Shown: one piece after another, positions 29,436-37,845 of the stretch
Numbering within the stretch: the stretch's first letter is position 1
Layout of the letters: every line of letters starts with the position of its first letter
From: Pectinophora gossypiella
Taxonomy: Eukaryota > Arthropoda > Insecta > Lepidoptera > Gelechiidae
Direction of reading: 5' to 3'
NCBI RefSeq assembly: GCF_024362695.1
Contig: NC_065426.1
Coordinates: forward strand, 1,860,001-1,924,000
Length of the DNA: 64,000 nucleotides
Notes under the pieces: generated by a model
Seen by the model: only the letters and a program-made list of their open reading frames with translations
What the model was told of the DNA's origin: nothing
Database searches by the model: none
Translations under genes and position numbers: made by a program

Positions 29436-29439
29436 AGGT

Positions 29440-29565
29440 ACATGAACTAAATAGGTACTTCCCAGCAGACCAGGTATGGAGTTCCATTTGCTTCGATCCT
29501 GAAATACTTCTCTTGCTTTCTCCGCATTCATCAATCGTTTCATGCAAAAATGTTTCTTTTCAAAC
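29440..29565 (-). pseudogene. LINE ORF C-terminal fragment, family W
   Basis: On the minus strand MKRLMNAEKAREVFQDRSKW is readable without stops, then WNSIPG. This matches the repeated family W peptide. Confidence 0.6.
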
Positions 29566-29871
29566 ATTATAAAAGGAATACAGCGCCATCTATTAGAAAG
29601 TCTCAGTACTGCTATGACCCTCAGTGAGCTTTCTGCTTTAACGTTGTACAAGGCCATTAAAGTCTTTTGAATTTGTATTAGTTCGGGATGTACAACAGAG
29701 ATGGTGCTATACACAATATTTAAAAGAAAATAAAAACAAATCATTAAAAAATCCCGATGTTGAGGAATGTTAAAATAATAATTTGATATTTCTGTCTGCT
29801 GGATTAAAAAATAAAAAACAAAAACATAAAATGCGATCAGCTTATTCATTATCTTAAATGTGATATTATGT

Positions 29872-30116
29872 AGTGTTAGTGACATCGTAACGAAAACTTT
29901 GTGCCCATGATTCTTCATGGGCTCAATCATCCCTCAAAGTTTAACTCAAAAGAGTTGATATCATGTGGACTTTCCCGTCGCAAAAGTACTGAAAATAATA
30001 AAAAAAAAACACAAACAATGTTATGAATTTTCCGAAAGGCATTTCCACTTGACATCAACTCAGAATCGTGGTCTGAGCCATCCTTCTAAGTATTCGTTAC
30101 GATGTCACTAACATCA
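29872..30116. mobile_element. Palindromic MITE family E, single copy
   Basis: Starts AGTGTTAGTGACATCGTAAC, ends GTTACGATGTCACTAACATC. The left arm is rearranged: TTCATGGGCTCAATCATCCC is an inverted piece of the right arm placed at the left, suggesting a template switch or gene-conversion event in the hairpin. Confidence 0.75.
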
Positions 30117-30189
30117 TAATATAGGCTGTTTGTTATAAGTTATACTGGTTTTTTTTTTTCGTTTATTTGGATGATGTGTTGACAGTTTA

Positions 30190-30415
30190 GAGAAACTGAT
30201 TGTGGTTGGGAACACTGAAGGCAAAAGATCGCGTGGTCGTTCACCAACTAGATGGACTGATCAAGTGAAAGTCTCGTCGCCATCCAAGTTCTACACAGTA
30301 GTAAGGAAGCGCTGGACAGAAACCGGTGGAGGCAGATCATCCGCTCCAGGTGCAACCCTGATGCTGACCACGATCCTCAGATATGAGCGACCGACTCAGA
30401 GGTGAAATGAAAGGG
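30190..30415 (+). pseudogene. LINE reverse-transcriptase ORF, C-terminal fragment
   Basis: Encodes EKLIVVGNTEGKRSRGRSPT followed by RWTDQVK, the GRSPTRWTDQVK motif being a hallmark of the C-terminal end of insect RTE-like endonuclease-RT proteins (as I know the family). After one frame shift WRQIIRSRCNPDADHDPQI completes the expected end. Truncated 5'. Confidence 0.75.
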
Positions 30416-30424
30416 GAGAGGCAA

Positions 30425-30560
30425 GTAAGTATTCTAAACCGGCGACGGCGAGCATGTACGAAGACCGATAAAGGTGCTCTAGTGAAAGAAGCGAAAGTTT
30501 TGTGTTAGAATCGTAACTGGACTTCCGTGGTCTCTAACCCCAACGCGAAATAAGTGAAAT
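30425..30560 (+). repeat. LINE C-terminal fragment, family W, decayed
   Basis: CGAGCATGTACGAAGACCGA, AAGAAGCGAAAGTTTTGTGT, TGGACTTCCGTGGTCTCTAA, ending in (AATG)-type repeats. Too mutated to translate. Confidence 0.45.
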
Positions 30561-30681
30561 GAAATGAAATGAAATTTATTAATTATTATTTATTTTATTG
30601 TTTTTTTTTTTATTTTTTTTTAGTGTGACCTTTTGTATGATTAATCTTTTAGTGCTCTCCTCACTTCTATACCAACATATG

Positions 30682-30911
30682 CATTCAGGGCTCTATTGCT
30701 GCTGCCTCGCTACTGCAGCGCGTCGGCCATGTTCGCGGAGGCGAGTGTGGATGGTTTTGACGCTGTCTGGCGCAAAAAAACCGCATCCCTGCTGAACAGA
30801 ATGCGGGTCAGTAGCAATGTGATCCTGGCTGCAATTGCTAATAAGTGTGACAGTCCTCTGATATTGGACCTCATAAAGCGTGTCAAATCCCCTCTAGTTC
30901 TAAGGTACTAA
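30682..30911 (+). pseudogene. LINE reverse-transcriptase ORF, C-terminal fragment (second type)
   Basis: Open frame YAFRALLLLPRYCSASAMFA continuing DGFDAVWRKKTASLLNRM, IAANKCD-like ILAAIANKCDSP, and a stop at 30909-30911. The LPRYCSASAMF...RKK..SLL pattern resembles C-termini of a distinct insect LINE clade. 3' untranslated sequence with AATAAATGGATCTGTGTTG follows to 30959. Confidence 0.7.
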
Positions 30912-30963
30912 CATAAGTTAAGTGAATTGTACTAACAAATAAATGGATCTGTGTTGTCTTTAA

Positions 30964-31062
30964 CCCTTTCACGGACAGAGACCATGGGTCATTGGTGGTT
31001 CATAATAGCTAGTATGATACCTTGTAATCGGAACGTCCATAGACGTTCTGTCCTTGAAAGTG
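30964..31062. mobile_element. piggyBac-like MITE in LINE 3' end
   Basis: 99 bp flanked by TTAA at 30960-30963 and 31063-31066. Termini CCCTTTCACGGACAGA and TCTGTCCTTGAAAGTG are inverted with 14 of 16 matches. TTAA duplication and a C-rich terminus are features of piggyBac-superfamily elements. Confidence 0.7.
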
Positions 31063-31126
31063 TTAATAAATAAATAAATTATTATTAATTATTATACGTC
31101 TGGGGGGTTAAGTTTAGGGGGGTTAG

Positions 31127-31286
31127 TACAGGGGGGTTTAAAAGGCAACATCAAAGCAATTCATCTATAGAAGCCATATTGCTCTTTGACATTTGTATGC
31201 ATTGCGCACTTATTTTTTACATGCGCAAATATCAATATTGCTTTTATAGATGAATTACTTTGATGTGGCCTTTAAACCCCCCTGTA
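31127..31286. mobile_element. Palindromic MITE family I
   Basis: 160 bp. The left arm TACAGGGGGGTTTAAAAGGC, AACATCAAAGCAATTCATCT is inverted at the right as GATGAATTACTTTGATGTGG, CCTTTAAACCCCCCTGTA. The interior TTTGACATTTGTATGCATTG also folds. A related, larger copy is at 53043-53564; short remnants at 44360-44400 and 45130-45180. Confidence 0.8.
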
Positions 31287-31420
31287 CTTAATACATAATA
31301 GGGTCCCGGCTATTAATAGGTCCAACACACTTTACCTACTGGCTGCGTATCTTCTGATGACTCTATCCACTCCATTAGGAATACGAAGCGTGAGTTTATT
31401 TTATGTATGTAGAAATAACA

Positions 31421-31757
31421 GCCTCCGTGGTCTAGTGGTATGAGCGTTAGGCTCACGATCTGGAGGTCCGGGTTCGATTCCCGATGGGGACATTGTCGAA
31501 ATCACTTTGTGAGACTGTCCTTTGTTTGGTAAGGACTTTTCAGGCTTGGATCACCTGATTTTCCGAAAAAGCAAGTTGATTCTGTGCTTCGGAGGGCACG
31601 TTAAGCCGTTGGTCCCGGCTATTAGCCGTAAAAACACCTCCACCAACCCGCAGTGGAGCAGCGTGGTGGAGTATGCTCCATACCCCCTCCGGTTGATTGA
31701 GAGGAGGCCTGTGCCCAGCAGTGGGACGTATATAGGCTATTTATGTTTATGTTATGT
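31421..31757 (+). mobile_element. SINE family 1, full length, 13-bp target duplication
   Basis: Head GCCTCCGTGGTCTAGTGGTA, B box GGTTCGATTCC; tail TATATAGGCTATTTATGTTT. Flanks repeat TATGTAGAAATAA at 31406-31418 and 31758-31770. Intact head and duplication indicate a fairly recent insertion. Confidence 0.92.
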
Positions 31758-31925
31758 TATGTAGAAATAATAGTACATATACAGAGCCAAAGAAGACTTT
31801 AAAAGTTCGAAGTCGGCATCGAATCCCCGACATGCGATCGTGAACCCCGCCGTACGGTAAAAACTGCAAGGACAATAGCCGTTCCCAACATCGACCATGG
31901 TCACTACTAGACACCAGAATCATAC

Positions 31926-32378
31926 TACATAAATAATGTTACATTGGAAACAATTAATCTAAACGTTTTACCGGGTGAGAGCCTTCAGCGCTCCTCATTT
32001 GTCCGACCAAGTAGTTAATGCCATCTGCGGCAAATCTACAATAAGGCACGTCAAAAAAAAAACAATCGAAATTATGGATTTTGAAATTATGGATCTACCT
32101 ACTCCACTCCAATCTCATCAGTCATCCCGTGATCATGGCACTTGCAACAGTGTCGAAATATCGGGAGTCTCATATCCCCATTTAAACGCGGTAAGAACCC
32201 GTTATTATGTGCTTTAATTATGATAATAACCGCGTAAACTTAAAACAATGTACATAAATAATGTTAGATTGGAAACAATTAATCTAAACGTTTTACCGGG
32301 TGAGAGCCTTCAGCGCTCCTCATTTGTCCGACCAAGTAGTTAATGCCATCTGCGGCAAATCTACAAAAAGTCACGCAA
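31926..32378 (+). repeat. Direct duplication carrying retroposon family D ends
   Basis: 31926-32056 and 32251-32372 are the same segment: flank TACATAAATAATGTTA, TTGGAAACAATTAATCTAAA, then D sequence from ACGTTTTACCGGGTGAGAGC to GCGGCAAATCTACA. Because the non-D flank is duplicated as well, this is a segmental duplication and not two insertions. The middle (32125-32225) holds CATATCCCCATTTAAACGCG, CGTTATTATGTGCTTTAATT, shared with 23262-23325. Confidence 0.8.
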
Positions 32379-32384
32379 AAAAGA

Positions 32385-32455
32385 GGTAAATTATCAACCT
32401 CATCAACCCTGGTGTCAGGGTTACTATTGAGCCGCCAAAGACTACATGTAATTTA
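32385..32455 (-). repeat. SINE family 2 tail fragment
   Basis: ATCAACCTCATCAACCCTGG, TGTCAGGGTTACTATTGAGC: family 2 tail, minus strand. Confidence 0.7.
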
Positions 32456-32459
32456 ACAT

Positions 32460-32744
32460 GTGCGCATATAAAAGTATGTGCGAAATTAAAACACATAATA
32501 CCAGGTTCTTACCGGATATGAGAATTGGTAACTCTGGTCTAGTAGTTAGTTCTCCTATCGTTCCCACAGACGTCGTGTGCGGTTGTTGCACAGAACCTTA
32601 GGTCCAAATACGTCCAAATGCACGTGATAGGAATTAATTTAGTTTTTACGACCGATCCTTCCGAATAACTGTACTCTTAGACCAACAGTGGAATAAATAT
32701 TTGATTGGAGTGTGCTATAATAGGATAAAGTCCTAATTATCATA
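32460..32744. other. Mostly unassigned
   Basis: ACACATAATACCAGGTTCTT at 32490 is a diverged reverse-complement relative of the 32195 block; the remainder is not recognised. Confidence 0.35.
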
Positions 32745-32992
32745 GTATAAAATAAAGTCGCTTTTTCTGTCCCTATATCCCTATGTACGCTTAAATCTTT
32801 AAAACTACGCAACGGATTTTGATGCGGTTTTTTTAATAGATAGAGTTATTTAAGAGGAAGGTTTATGTGTATATTAACACCCTTGAAATAGTGGAAAAGT
32901 ACTGTTATTTTTGAAGTTTTTAATGTGATGTAAATAATTTCATTTTTTCCTCAGCATTGCACACGAGCGAAGCCGGGGCGGGTCGCTAGTAA
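32745..32992 (+). repeat. Helitron-like or other lepidopteran repeat ending CTAG|T
   Basis: GTCCCTATATCCCTATGTAC, AAAACTACGCAACGGATTTT, GATGCGGTTTTTTTAATAGA, ending GCGAAGCCGGGGCGGGTCGC then TAG. I recognise the sequence type as a common moth/butterfly repeat. The CTAG end after a GC-rich segment would fit a Helitron 3' end, but the 5' end was not located. Confidence 0.4.
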
Positions 32993-33019
32993 TAAGATAA
33001 AAGGTAATTTACAACATAA

Positions 33020-33343
33020 CGGCTTCCGTGGTCCAGTGGTTGAGCGTTGGGCTCACGATCCAGAGGCCCCGGGTTCGAACCCCGGTGGGGACATATCACA
33101 AATATCACTTTGTAATCCATAGTTTGGTTAGGACATTATAGGCCGATCACCTGATTGTCCGAAAGTAAGATGATCCGTGCTTCGGAAGGCACGTTAAGCC
33201 GTCGGTCCCGGTTACTACTTACTGATGTAAATACGTAGTCGTTACATGAGCCATGTTAGAGGCCTTTGGCGGCTCAATAGTAACCCTGACACCAGGGTTG
33301 GTGAGGTTGATACTCCACCTCACAACCCACACGATAGAAGAAG
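33020..33343 (+). mobile_element. SINE family 2, full length
   Basis: Head GGCTTCCGTGGTCCAGTGGT, B box GGTTCGAACCC, GTGGGGACATATCACAAATA; body TGATCACCTGATTGTCCGAA, GATCCGTGCTTCGGAAGG; TACTTACTGATGTAA; tail CCTGACACCAGGGTTGGTGA, ending CACACGATAGAAGAAG. Reference copy for the family in this window. Confidence 0.88.
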
Positions 33344-33384
33344 AATAGGCGGCAAGCCCATTTCAAATCCCGGAAACCACATTC

Positions 33385-33545
33385 CGCAGGTCCGCTTATG
33401 AACCTGAAGATTTGACAGGTCCGGTTTTTTACTGAAGCGACTCTGACTTTCCAACCTGTGAAAAGAAAACCAGCCCAATACATGTTACGTCATATACCTC
33501 CCAAAATGCATTTCTCGGGAAAATGGGTTTCCTCACGATGTTTTC
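33385..33545 (-). repeat. SINE family 4 body
   Basis: ACCTGAAGATTTGACAGGTC, AACCAGCCCAATACATGTTA, CCAAAATGCATTTCTCGGGA. Confidence 0.75.
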
Positions 33546-33754
33546 ACCAGTCCATTATAGGTTAGATCACAACTCCAAAAATGCATAATGTAGTGCACAA
33601 AATTCCCTCCATTAAAACTCGAGCCTCCTTAACTAGTTACAAACTTCAGTAGGTCACAGCAAAATACTGTAGTAGGCACAATCGCAGCCGGTTCCTGGTA
33701 AAGTTTTGTCATTGTTTTTATTCAACTTTGAAGTAGAAAGCTGCAAATGTGTTT

Positions 33755-33815
33755 TTACCGACTTCAAAAAAGGAGGAGGTTCTCAATTCGACCGTATATT
33801 TTTTTATTTTTTTTA
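33755..33815 (+). repeat. Lepidoptera-type repeat (ACCGACTTCAAAAAAGGAGG)
   Basis: ACCGACTTCAAAAAAGGAGG then TTCTCAATTCGACC. I recall this as widespread in lepidopteran non-coding DNA. Ends not defined. Confidence 0.45.
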
Positions 33816-33849
33816 AAGTACAATTGATGCCTATTCCTGTACACATCTA

Positions 33850-34500
33850 AGTTTATTTTAAGTTTTACCTGACATTTTCTTATCCGCCGAAAAGGAATGT
33901 ACTTAAATAGTGTTTGTATACTAGGCCCAAAATAGGAAGCGACACTGGTCGCCTACCTAAAATTATACCTATACACCACAAGAAGTGCTTATTATCCAAA
34001 GGTGATGGATTGCGCGCAAAAGGGATAAAAAAATATGTCTGCAACGATAGAGTTTAGTGGGACTTAGCCATAAGAGTAATATTAAGACCAAATTATGTAC
34101 CCAAATGTATACAATAAATGATTTCATTTGTAATATTTCAATTTATAGAACACACGTCAATTTTAGGCAGAAATTTAAAAAACCCCTTACAAAATTTTAT
34201 ATTGGCCAATAACCCGACAGAATTAAGTTGACAGCACACGTCAAAGGGATTGCATATGCGCGAGATGCCTTTTTCATTCGCCCGGTTTGTACTTTCATTT
34301 TAAAGTTAACAGTAGTCAATCATCCGCCCCTTTCCTTTTCAGCGAATAAGAAAATGACGGATATAACTTAAAATAAAATTAGGAGATGTCTGCACGAAAC
34401 GGGGCCATTATGATTGTGAATTTGAGAATTTATAGATATAGAGTTGTACCTGTCAATTTCTTATCCGCCGAAAAGGAAAGGGACGGATTATTGACAGCTG
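33850..34500. repeat. Repeat family T with inverted sub-blocks
   Basis: CTTATCCGCCGAAAAGGAA occurs at 33880 and 34459, and the reverse (CCTTTTCAGCGAATAAGAAA) at 34334. CACACGTCAATTTTAGGCAG and TGACAGCACACGTCAAAGGG bracket GTTGACAGC. A second copy at 50985-51310 carries the same blocks in other orientations. Probably a MITE with internal inversions. Confidence 0.6.
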
Positions 34501-34569
34501 TCCACTATAAAATAAATGATTGAATAACTCGGGATCTAAAAAAATCGCATGATTAACTAAGTACGTGGG

Positions 34570-34690
34570 ATCACCGAGCTTTCTGTTAGACCAACGTGAT
34601 AGGTGGTGAGCCGTATCGCCGTCTATAATGGTCGAGGAAATAACTCATTGGTGCAAGTCCGGTATCGACTTTCGAACCTTACCTATGTAT
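34570..34690 (-). repeat. SINE family 5 body
   Basis: TCACCGAGCTTTCTGTTAGA, CCAACGTGATAGGTGGTGAG, CCGTATCGCCGTCTATAATG, AATAACTCATTGGTGCAAGT: body in minus orientation. The tRNA-like head is truncated. Confidence 0.75.
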
Positions 34691-34997
34691 GTAGATAAGT
34701 AGATCAGATATTCTTTGACAAGTTTATAAACCAATCAAAACCGTGGAGTAAGACCACCAATCCAGAACTGTTTCTCACATTCCAAGTTATAGTTCTAAGC
34801 CAATATGATCCTTGTTACCTGGTTAACCGCAAACTAGGAGCGTATTGATGGGAACGCAATGAGGAAGCGAATGATTCCTGGATTGATTTGAAACTTCGCA
34901 GTTATACAGGGTACTCAGTTCATCTTCTGATGGATGTACTGTACAATCAAAGAGCAAAAGTTCAGTCACTGAGCCCAGCGAATTATTTGTAAACATT
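34691..34997. other. No clear feature
   Basis: Contains a short plus-strand SINE 5 tail trace at 34909-34946 (ACTCAGTTCATCTTCTGATG); otherwise nothing recognised. Confidence 0.35.
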
Positions 34998-35009
34998 GGT
35001 GAAATTATG

Positions 35010-35220
35010 CGCTTATCGCTATCGACCCACCAGGGTCGATTAATTCTTCCTCTCAGACGACGCGGACGCCCTGAGCCGAGGTTCGCGCCAAACTGGGCAC
35101 CCTCAGGCCTGTTGTCTTAAATTTTCTACCGGGTCAGAGCCTTCAGCGCTCCCCATTTGTCCGGCCAACTAGTTTATGCCGCCTGCGGCAAATATACAAT
35201 AAGTCAAGTCAAAAAGAAAA
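35010..35220 (+). mobile_element. Retroposon family D with 12-bp target duplication
   Basis: CGCTTATCGCTATCGACCCA to AAGTCAAGTCAAAAAGAAAA. Flanking 12-mers GGTGAAATTATG (34998-35009) and GGTAAAATTATG (35221-35232) differ at one base. Confidence 0.85.
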
Positions 35221-35232
35221 GGTAAAATTATG

Positions 35233-35591
35233 AACCATTAGTTGTCATAATTATAAAATGGATGTTTTTGTAGGTGTTTTTACAGAAACGACATGTAACC
35301 AGGAGGTCTTAAGTGCAAACAGTTCATGTATTACTTTGCAAGAGTTTTACAGCTTATGGTACCTCACAAAACTTGGAATTTAAGTAATATATTATAGAAA
35401 CTCAATTCAATAATAAAAAACGTGTTTTTTTTAAATGACATAATCGATCGATTGAGTCAAAAGATTGAAACTATGTTTTATAGTGAATCCATCTGGGTAC
35501 AACACTATTTTTTGGTTTCTACTCACGAAATGTCAGTTTGATGCGCGTTGCCTACAGTCTTTAAATATAGACTTCGTTTCGATCGGCAATA
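35233..35591. other. No feature recognised
   Basis: AT-rich spacer without frames or repeats. Confidence 0.3.
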
Positions 35592-35683
35592 TAAGGGACT
35601 TTCCAGGCTAAGTTTCTCAAAAACAATATAGATGGCGCTGTAAAGATTTTCCTACGTTTAACCTTCGTGGATAACAGACATGC
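35592..35683 (-). repeat. Repeat family O fragment
   Basis: GGGACTTTCCAGGCTAAGTT, AGATGGCGCTGTAAAG, GGATAACAGACAT: reverse complement of the 3' part of family O (compare 48535-48660 and 54270-54350). Confidence 0.6.
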
Positions 35684-35691
35684 GTCTTTCA

Positions 35692-36166
35692 TAGTGTAGT
35701 AAAAATGAGCGCTGAGCGTCGAGCGTTTAGCGCTGAGTCGACGCTTTGGAGCGTTTTAGACTCGAGCGTAAACCGCTTGAGTGTTTAAGGCTTGCGGGGG
35801 TTGAAGGCTCAGACTTCTACGCTCGAGTCACGCGCTCAAGCGTCTGAGATTTGTATTAATATTTTAATATTTCATTCATTTAATTCATTCATCATAAAAA
35901 ATATATCTAAAACCATTTTATTTCGCGTATAATATAATACCTTTTTTTAACAATTCCTCTTATTAATTACTATTCAATCTAGACGCTCACGCTCAAGCTT
36001 GAGCCGAGCGCTGAGTCCGGCGCTCGGAATAGACTTTTTCACTTAAACGCTCAAGCCACTGCTCAAGCGTCAAGCGCCTCAGTCGAGTCCCGACTTGAGC
36101 ATTAGCAATCTGCTCGAGCGTCGACTCCAGCGTTTAAGCGCTGACTCGAGCGGTTTTACAACACTA
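35692..36166. mobile_element. hAT-like non-autonomous element rich in GAGCG motifs
   Basis: 475 bp with termini TAGTGTAGTAAAA and TTTTACAACACTA (12 of 13 inverted matches) and an 8-bp near-duplication, GTCTTTCA (35684-35691) and GCCTTTCA (36167-36174). 8-bp duplications and TAGTG-type ends fit the hAT superfamily. Both subterminal regions (35705-35850 and 35980-36155) are filled with short palindromic variants of GAGCGCTGAG, CTCGAGCG and GCTCAAGCG, around an AT-rich core. No ORF. Confidence 0.7.
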
Positions 36167-36179
36167 GCCTTTCATATTT

Positions 36180-36425
36180 TTTTTTAGGTAGTCGTGACCT
36201 TATGTTATGTTATGTTACTTTTAAAATTAAAAAAAAAATAAAGAATACGTATATAACATTTACTTAATGGTATGTTTAACTAGGTAACTCTACGTTCCTG
36301 GTACGTGCTAAGTGCATTCAAAGTCTTGCAGTTGCGTGCGATTATTTTTAGTGTCACTGTAGTTAAGTTGTGAACTTAGCTAAATAAATGTGCAAACATT
36401 TTACTTGGCTCTAAATACTGAAAAG
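36180..36425. other. No feature recognised
   Basis: AT-rich spacer; a TTATGTTATGTTA run at 36203 resembles a SINE family 1 terminus. Confidence 0.3.
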
Positions 36426-36830
36426 GGTTCTCGGTGGGGACATACCACAAAAATTACTTTCGGATCCCTAGTTTGGTTATGACATTACAGGCTGATCACC
36501 TGATTGTCAGAAAGTAAGATGAAATGAAAATTTGCAGGCATACACGGTTATAAGACAGATATTATAATAATATAACAAGAATGCACAGTTAACCCTAAGA
36601 AATAAAACGGATAATAATAATCAATAATAAAAATCATAAAAGAAAAAGAAATAGAGATGATCCGTGCTTCGGAAGACTAGTTAAGTCGTTGGTCCCGGTT
36701 ACTACCTACTTACTGGTGTATGTAGTCGTTACATGAGCCATGTCAGGGGCATTTGACGGCTTAATAATAACCCTAACTCCAGAATTGATGAGGTTGATAA
36801 TCAACCACACAACTCACACGATAGAAGACT
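36426..36830 (+). repeat. SINE family 2 with a 132-bp insertion
   Basis: Starts in the head (CTCGGTGGGGACATACC) and ends CACACGATAGAAGACT. At the block AAGATGATCCGTGC an insert separates AAGATGA from TCCGTGCTTCGG. Confidence 0.8.
36523..36654. mobile_element. 132-bp insertion with 6-bp target duplication
   Basis: Flanked by AGATGA at 36517-36522 and 36655-36660. The insert is AT-rich and ends AAAAGAAAAAGAAATAG; it begins AATGAAAATTTGCAGGCATA. Could be a 5'-truncated retroposon in plus orientation; no family assigned. Confidence 0.6.
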
Positions 36831-36869
36831 GAAAAAAAATCTAAAATTCTGTTTTAAATAACGGTCACA

Positions 36870-37000
36870 ATTAGTACTCTTAACCGGCGAGCATGCATGA
36901 AGTCTTTGATGAGAGTGGAAGAAGCGAAAGTGGGAGGGTCGTAGTAAATGGAATTCCGTGGTTTATGCCTACCCCAAAGGGAAATGGGCGTGATTTAATG
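36870..37000 (+). repeat. LINE C-terminal fragment, family W, decayed
   Basis: GAGCATGCATGAAGTCTTTG, TGAGAGTGGAAGAAGCGAAA, TGGAATTCCGTGGTTTATGC. A LMRVEEAKV-like peptide can be read. Confidence 0.45.
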
Positions 37001-37029
37001 TCTAAATACTGAAGTAAACTGCTTGTTGT

Positions 37030-37325
37030 TGCTCACGATCCGGAGGTCCCGGGTTCGATTCCCAGTGGGGACATATTACAAAAATGACTTTGTGGCCCTA
37101 GTTTGGCTAGGACATTACTGGCTGATCACCAAATTATCCGAAAGTAAGATGACTACTATGATGATGATGATGGTTGATGGTGGATGATGGTGATGATGAT
37201 GGTTACTATTTACTGATGTAATTATGTAGTCGTTACATGAGCCATGTCAGGGCCTTTGGCGGCTCAATAATAACCCTGACACCAGGGTGGATGAGGTTGG
37301 TACTCCACCTCACAACCCACACTAT
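37030..37325 (+). repeat. SINE family 2 with ATG-repeat replacement
   Basis: Head from GCTCACGATCCGGAGGTCCC, B box GGTTCGATTCC; tail CCTGACACCAGGGTGGATGA. The usual TCCGTGCTTCGG...GGTCCC block is replaced by a degenerate (ATG)n tract at 37150-37203. Confidence 0.8.
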
Positions 37326-37555
37326 AGATAGATAGAACTACTTGTTGGCAGTAGGCTAACTACTACCTACCTATAATGTCTTGTCCATTCAGTATTTTTC
37401 GGGGGAAAAAAATGGACAATGAAAACAACGATCCGTAATAGCTTTGTTCAAAGAACGCGTGATTTACATCATAACGCCACTAGCTGGTTCGATTCCAAGC
37501 TCGTGCAAAAAACACTGAATACGACTTAGTTTGATTCCATCATAAATATCACATA

Positions 37556-37692
37556 GTTTCCATTAATCCTGGCTATTAGACATAAAAAATACCTCCATCA
37601 ATCCGCAGTGGAGCAGCGTGGTGGAGTATGCTCCATACCCCCACCGGTTGATTGGGGAGAGGCCTATTCCCAGCAGTGAGACGTATATAGAA
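37556..37692 (+). repeat. SINE family 1 tail
   Basis: CCTGGCTATTAGACATAAAA, CAATCCGCAGTGGAGCAGCG, ending GCAGTGAGACGTATATAG. Confidence 0.75.
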
Positions 37693-37729
37693 ATGGTACA
37701 TTGAAAATATAACTACTAATTTTTTTTCT

Positions 37730-37773
37730 GTAGCCTAATTAATGTCCCACTGCTGGGCAAAGGCCTCCCCCTT
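37730..37773 (-). repeat. RTE-like LINE 3'-end fragment
   Basis: TAATGTCCCACTGCTGGGCA, AAGGCCTCCCC; reverse complement of the GGCCT-TGCCCAGCAGTGGGA terminal block. Confidence 0.55.
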
Positions 37774-37774
37774 A

Positions 37775-37845
37775 AATTTTGTAATAAGTATAATTTTCAA
37801 CAACAACTACTTATTGTTGTTGAAAATTATACTTATTACAAAATT
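37775..37845. other. Perfect 32-bp-arm hairpin
   Basis: Left arm 37775-37806 and right arm 37814-37845 are exact reverse complements around a 7-nt loop (CTACTTA). The arm starts AATTTTGTAATAAGTATAAT. No MITE family ends are recognisable. The identity of the arms implies a recent origin. Confidence 0.95.

Noticed and set aside
29421..29930. 169-codon minus-strand open frame with hydrophobic stretches
   Set aside because: Its start lies in MITE E sequence (KVFVTMSLTL) and its end in LINE family W (MKRLMNAEKAREV). The middle is AT-rich with no recognisable domain, so it is a chance frame across repeats.
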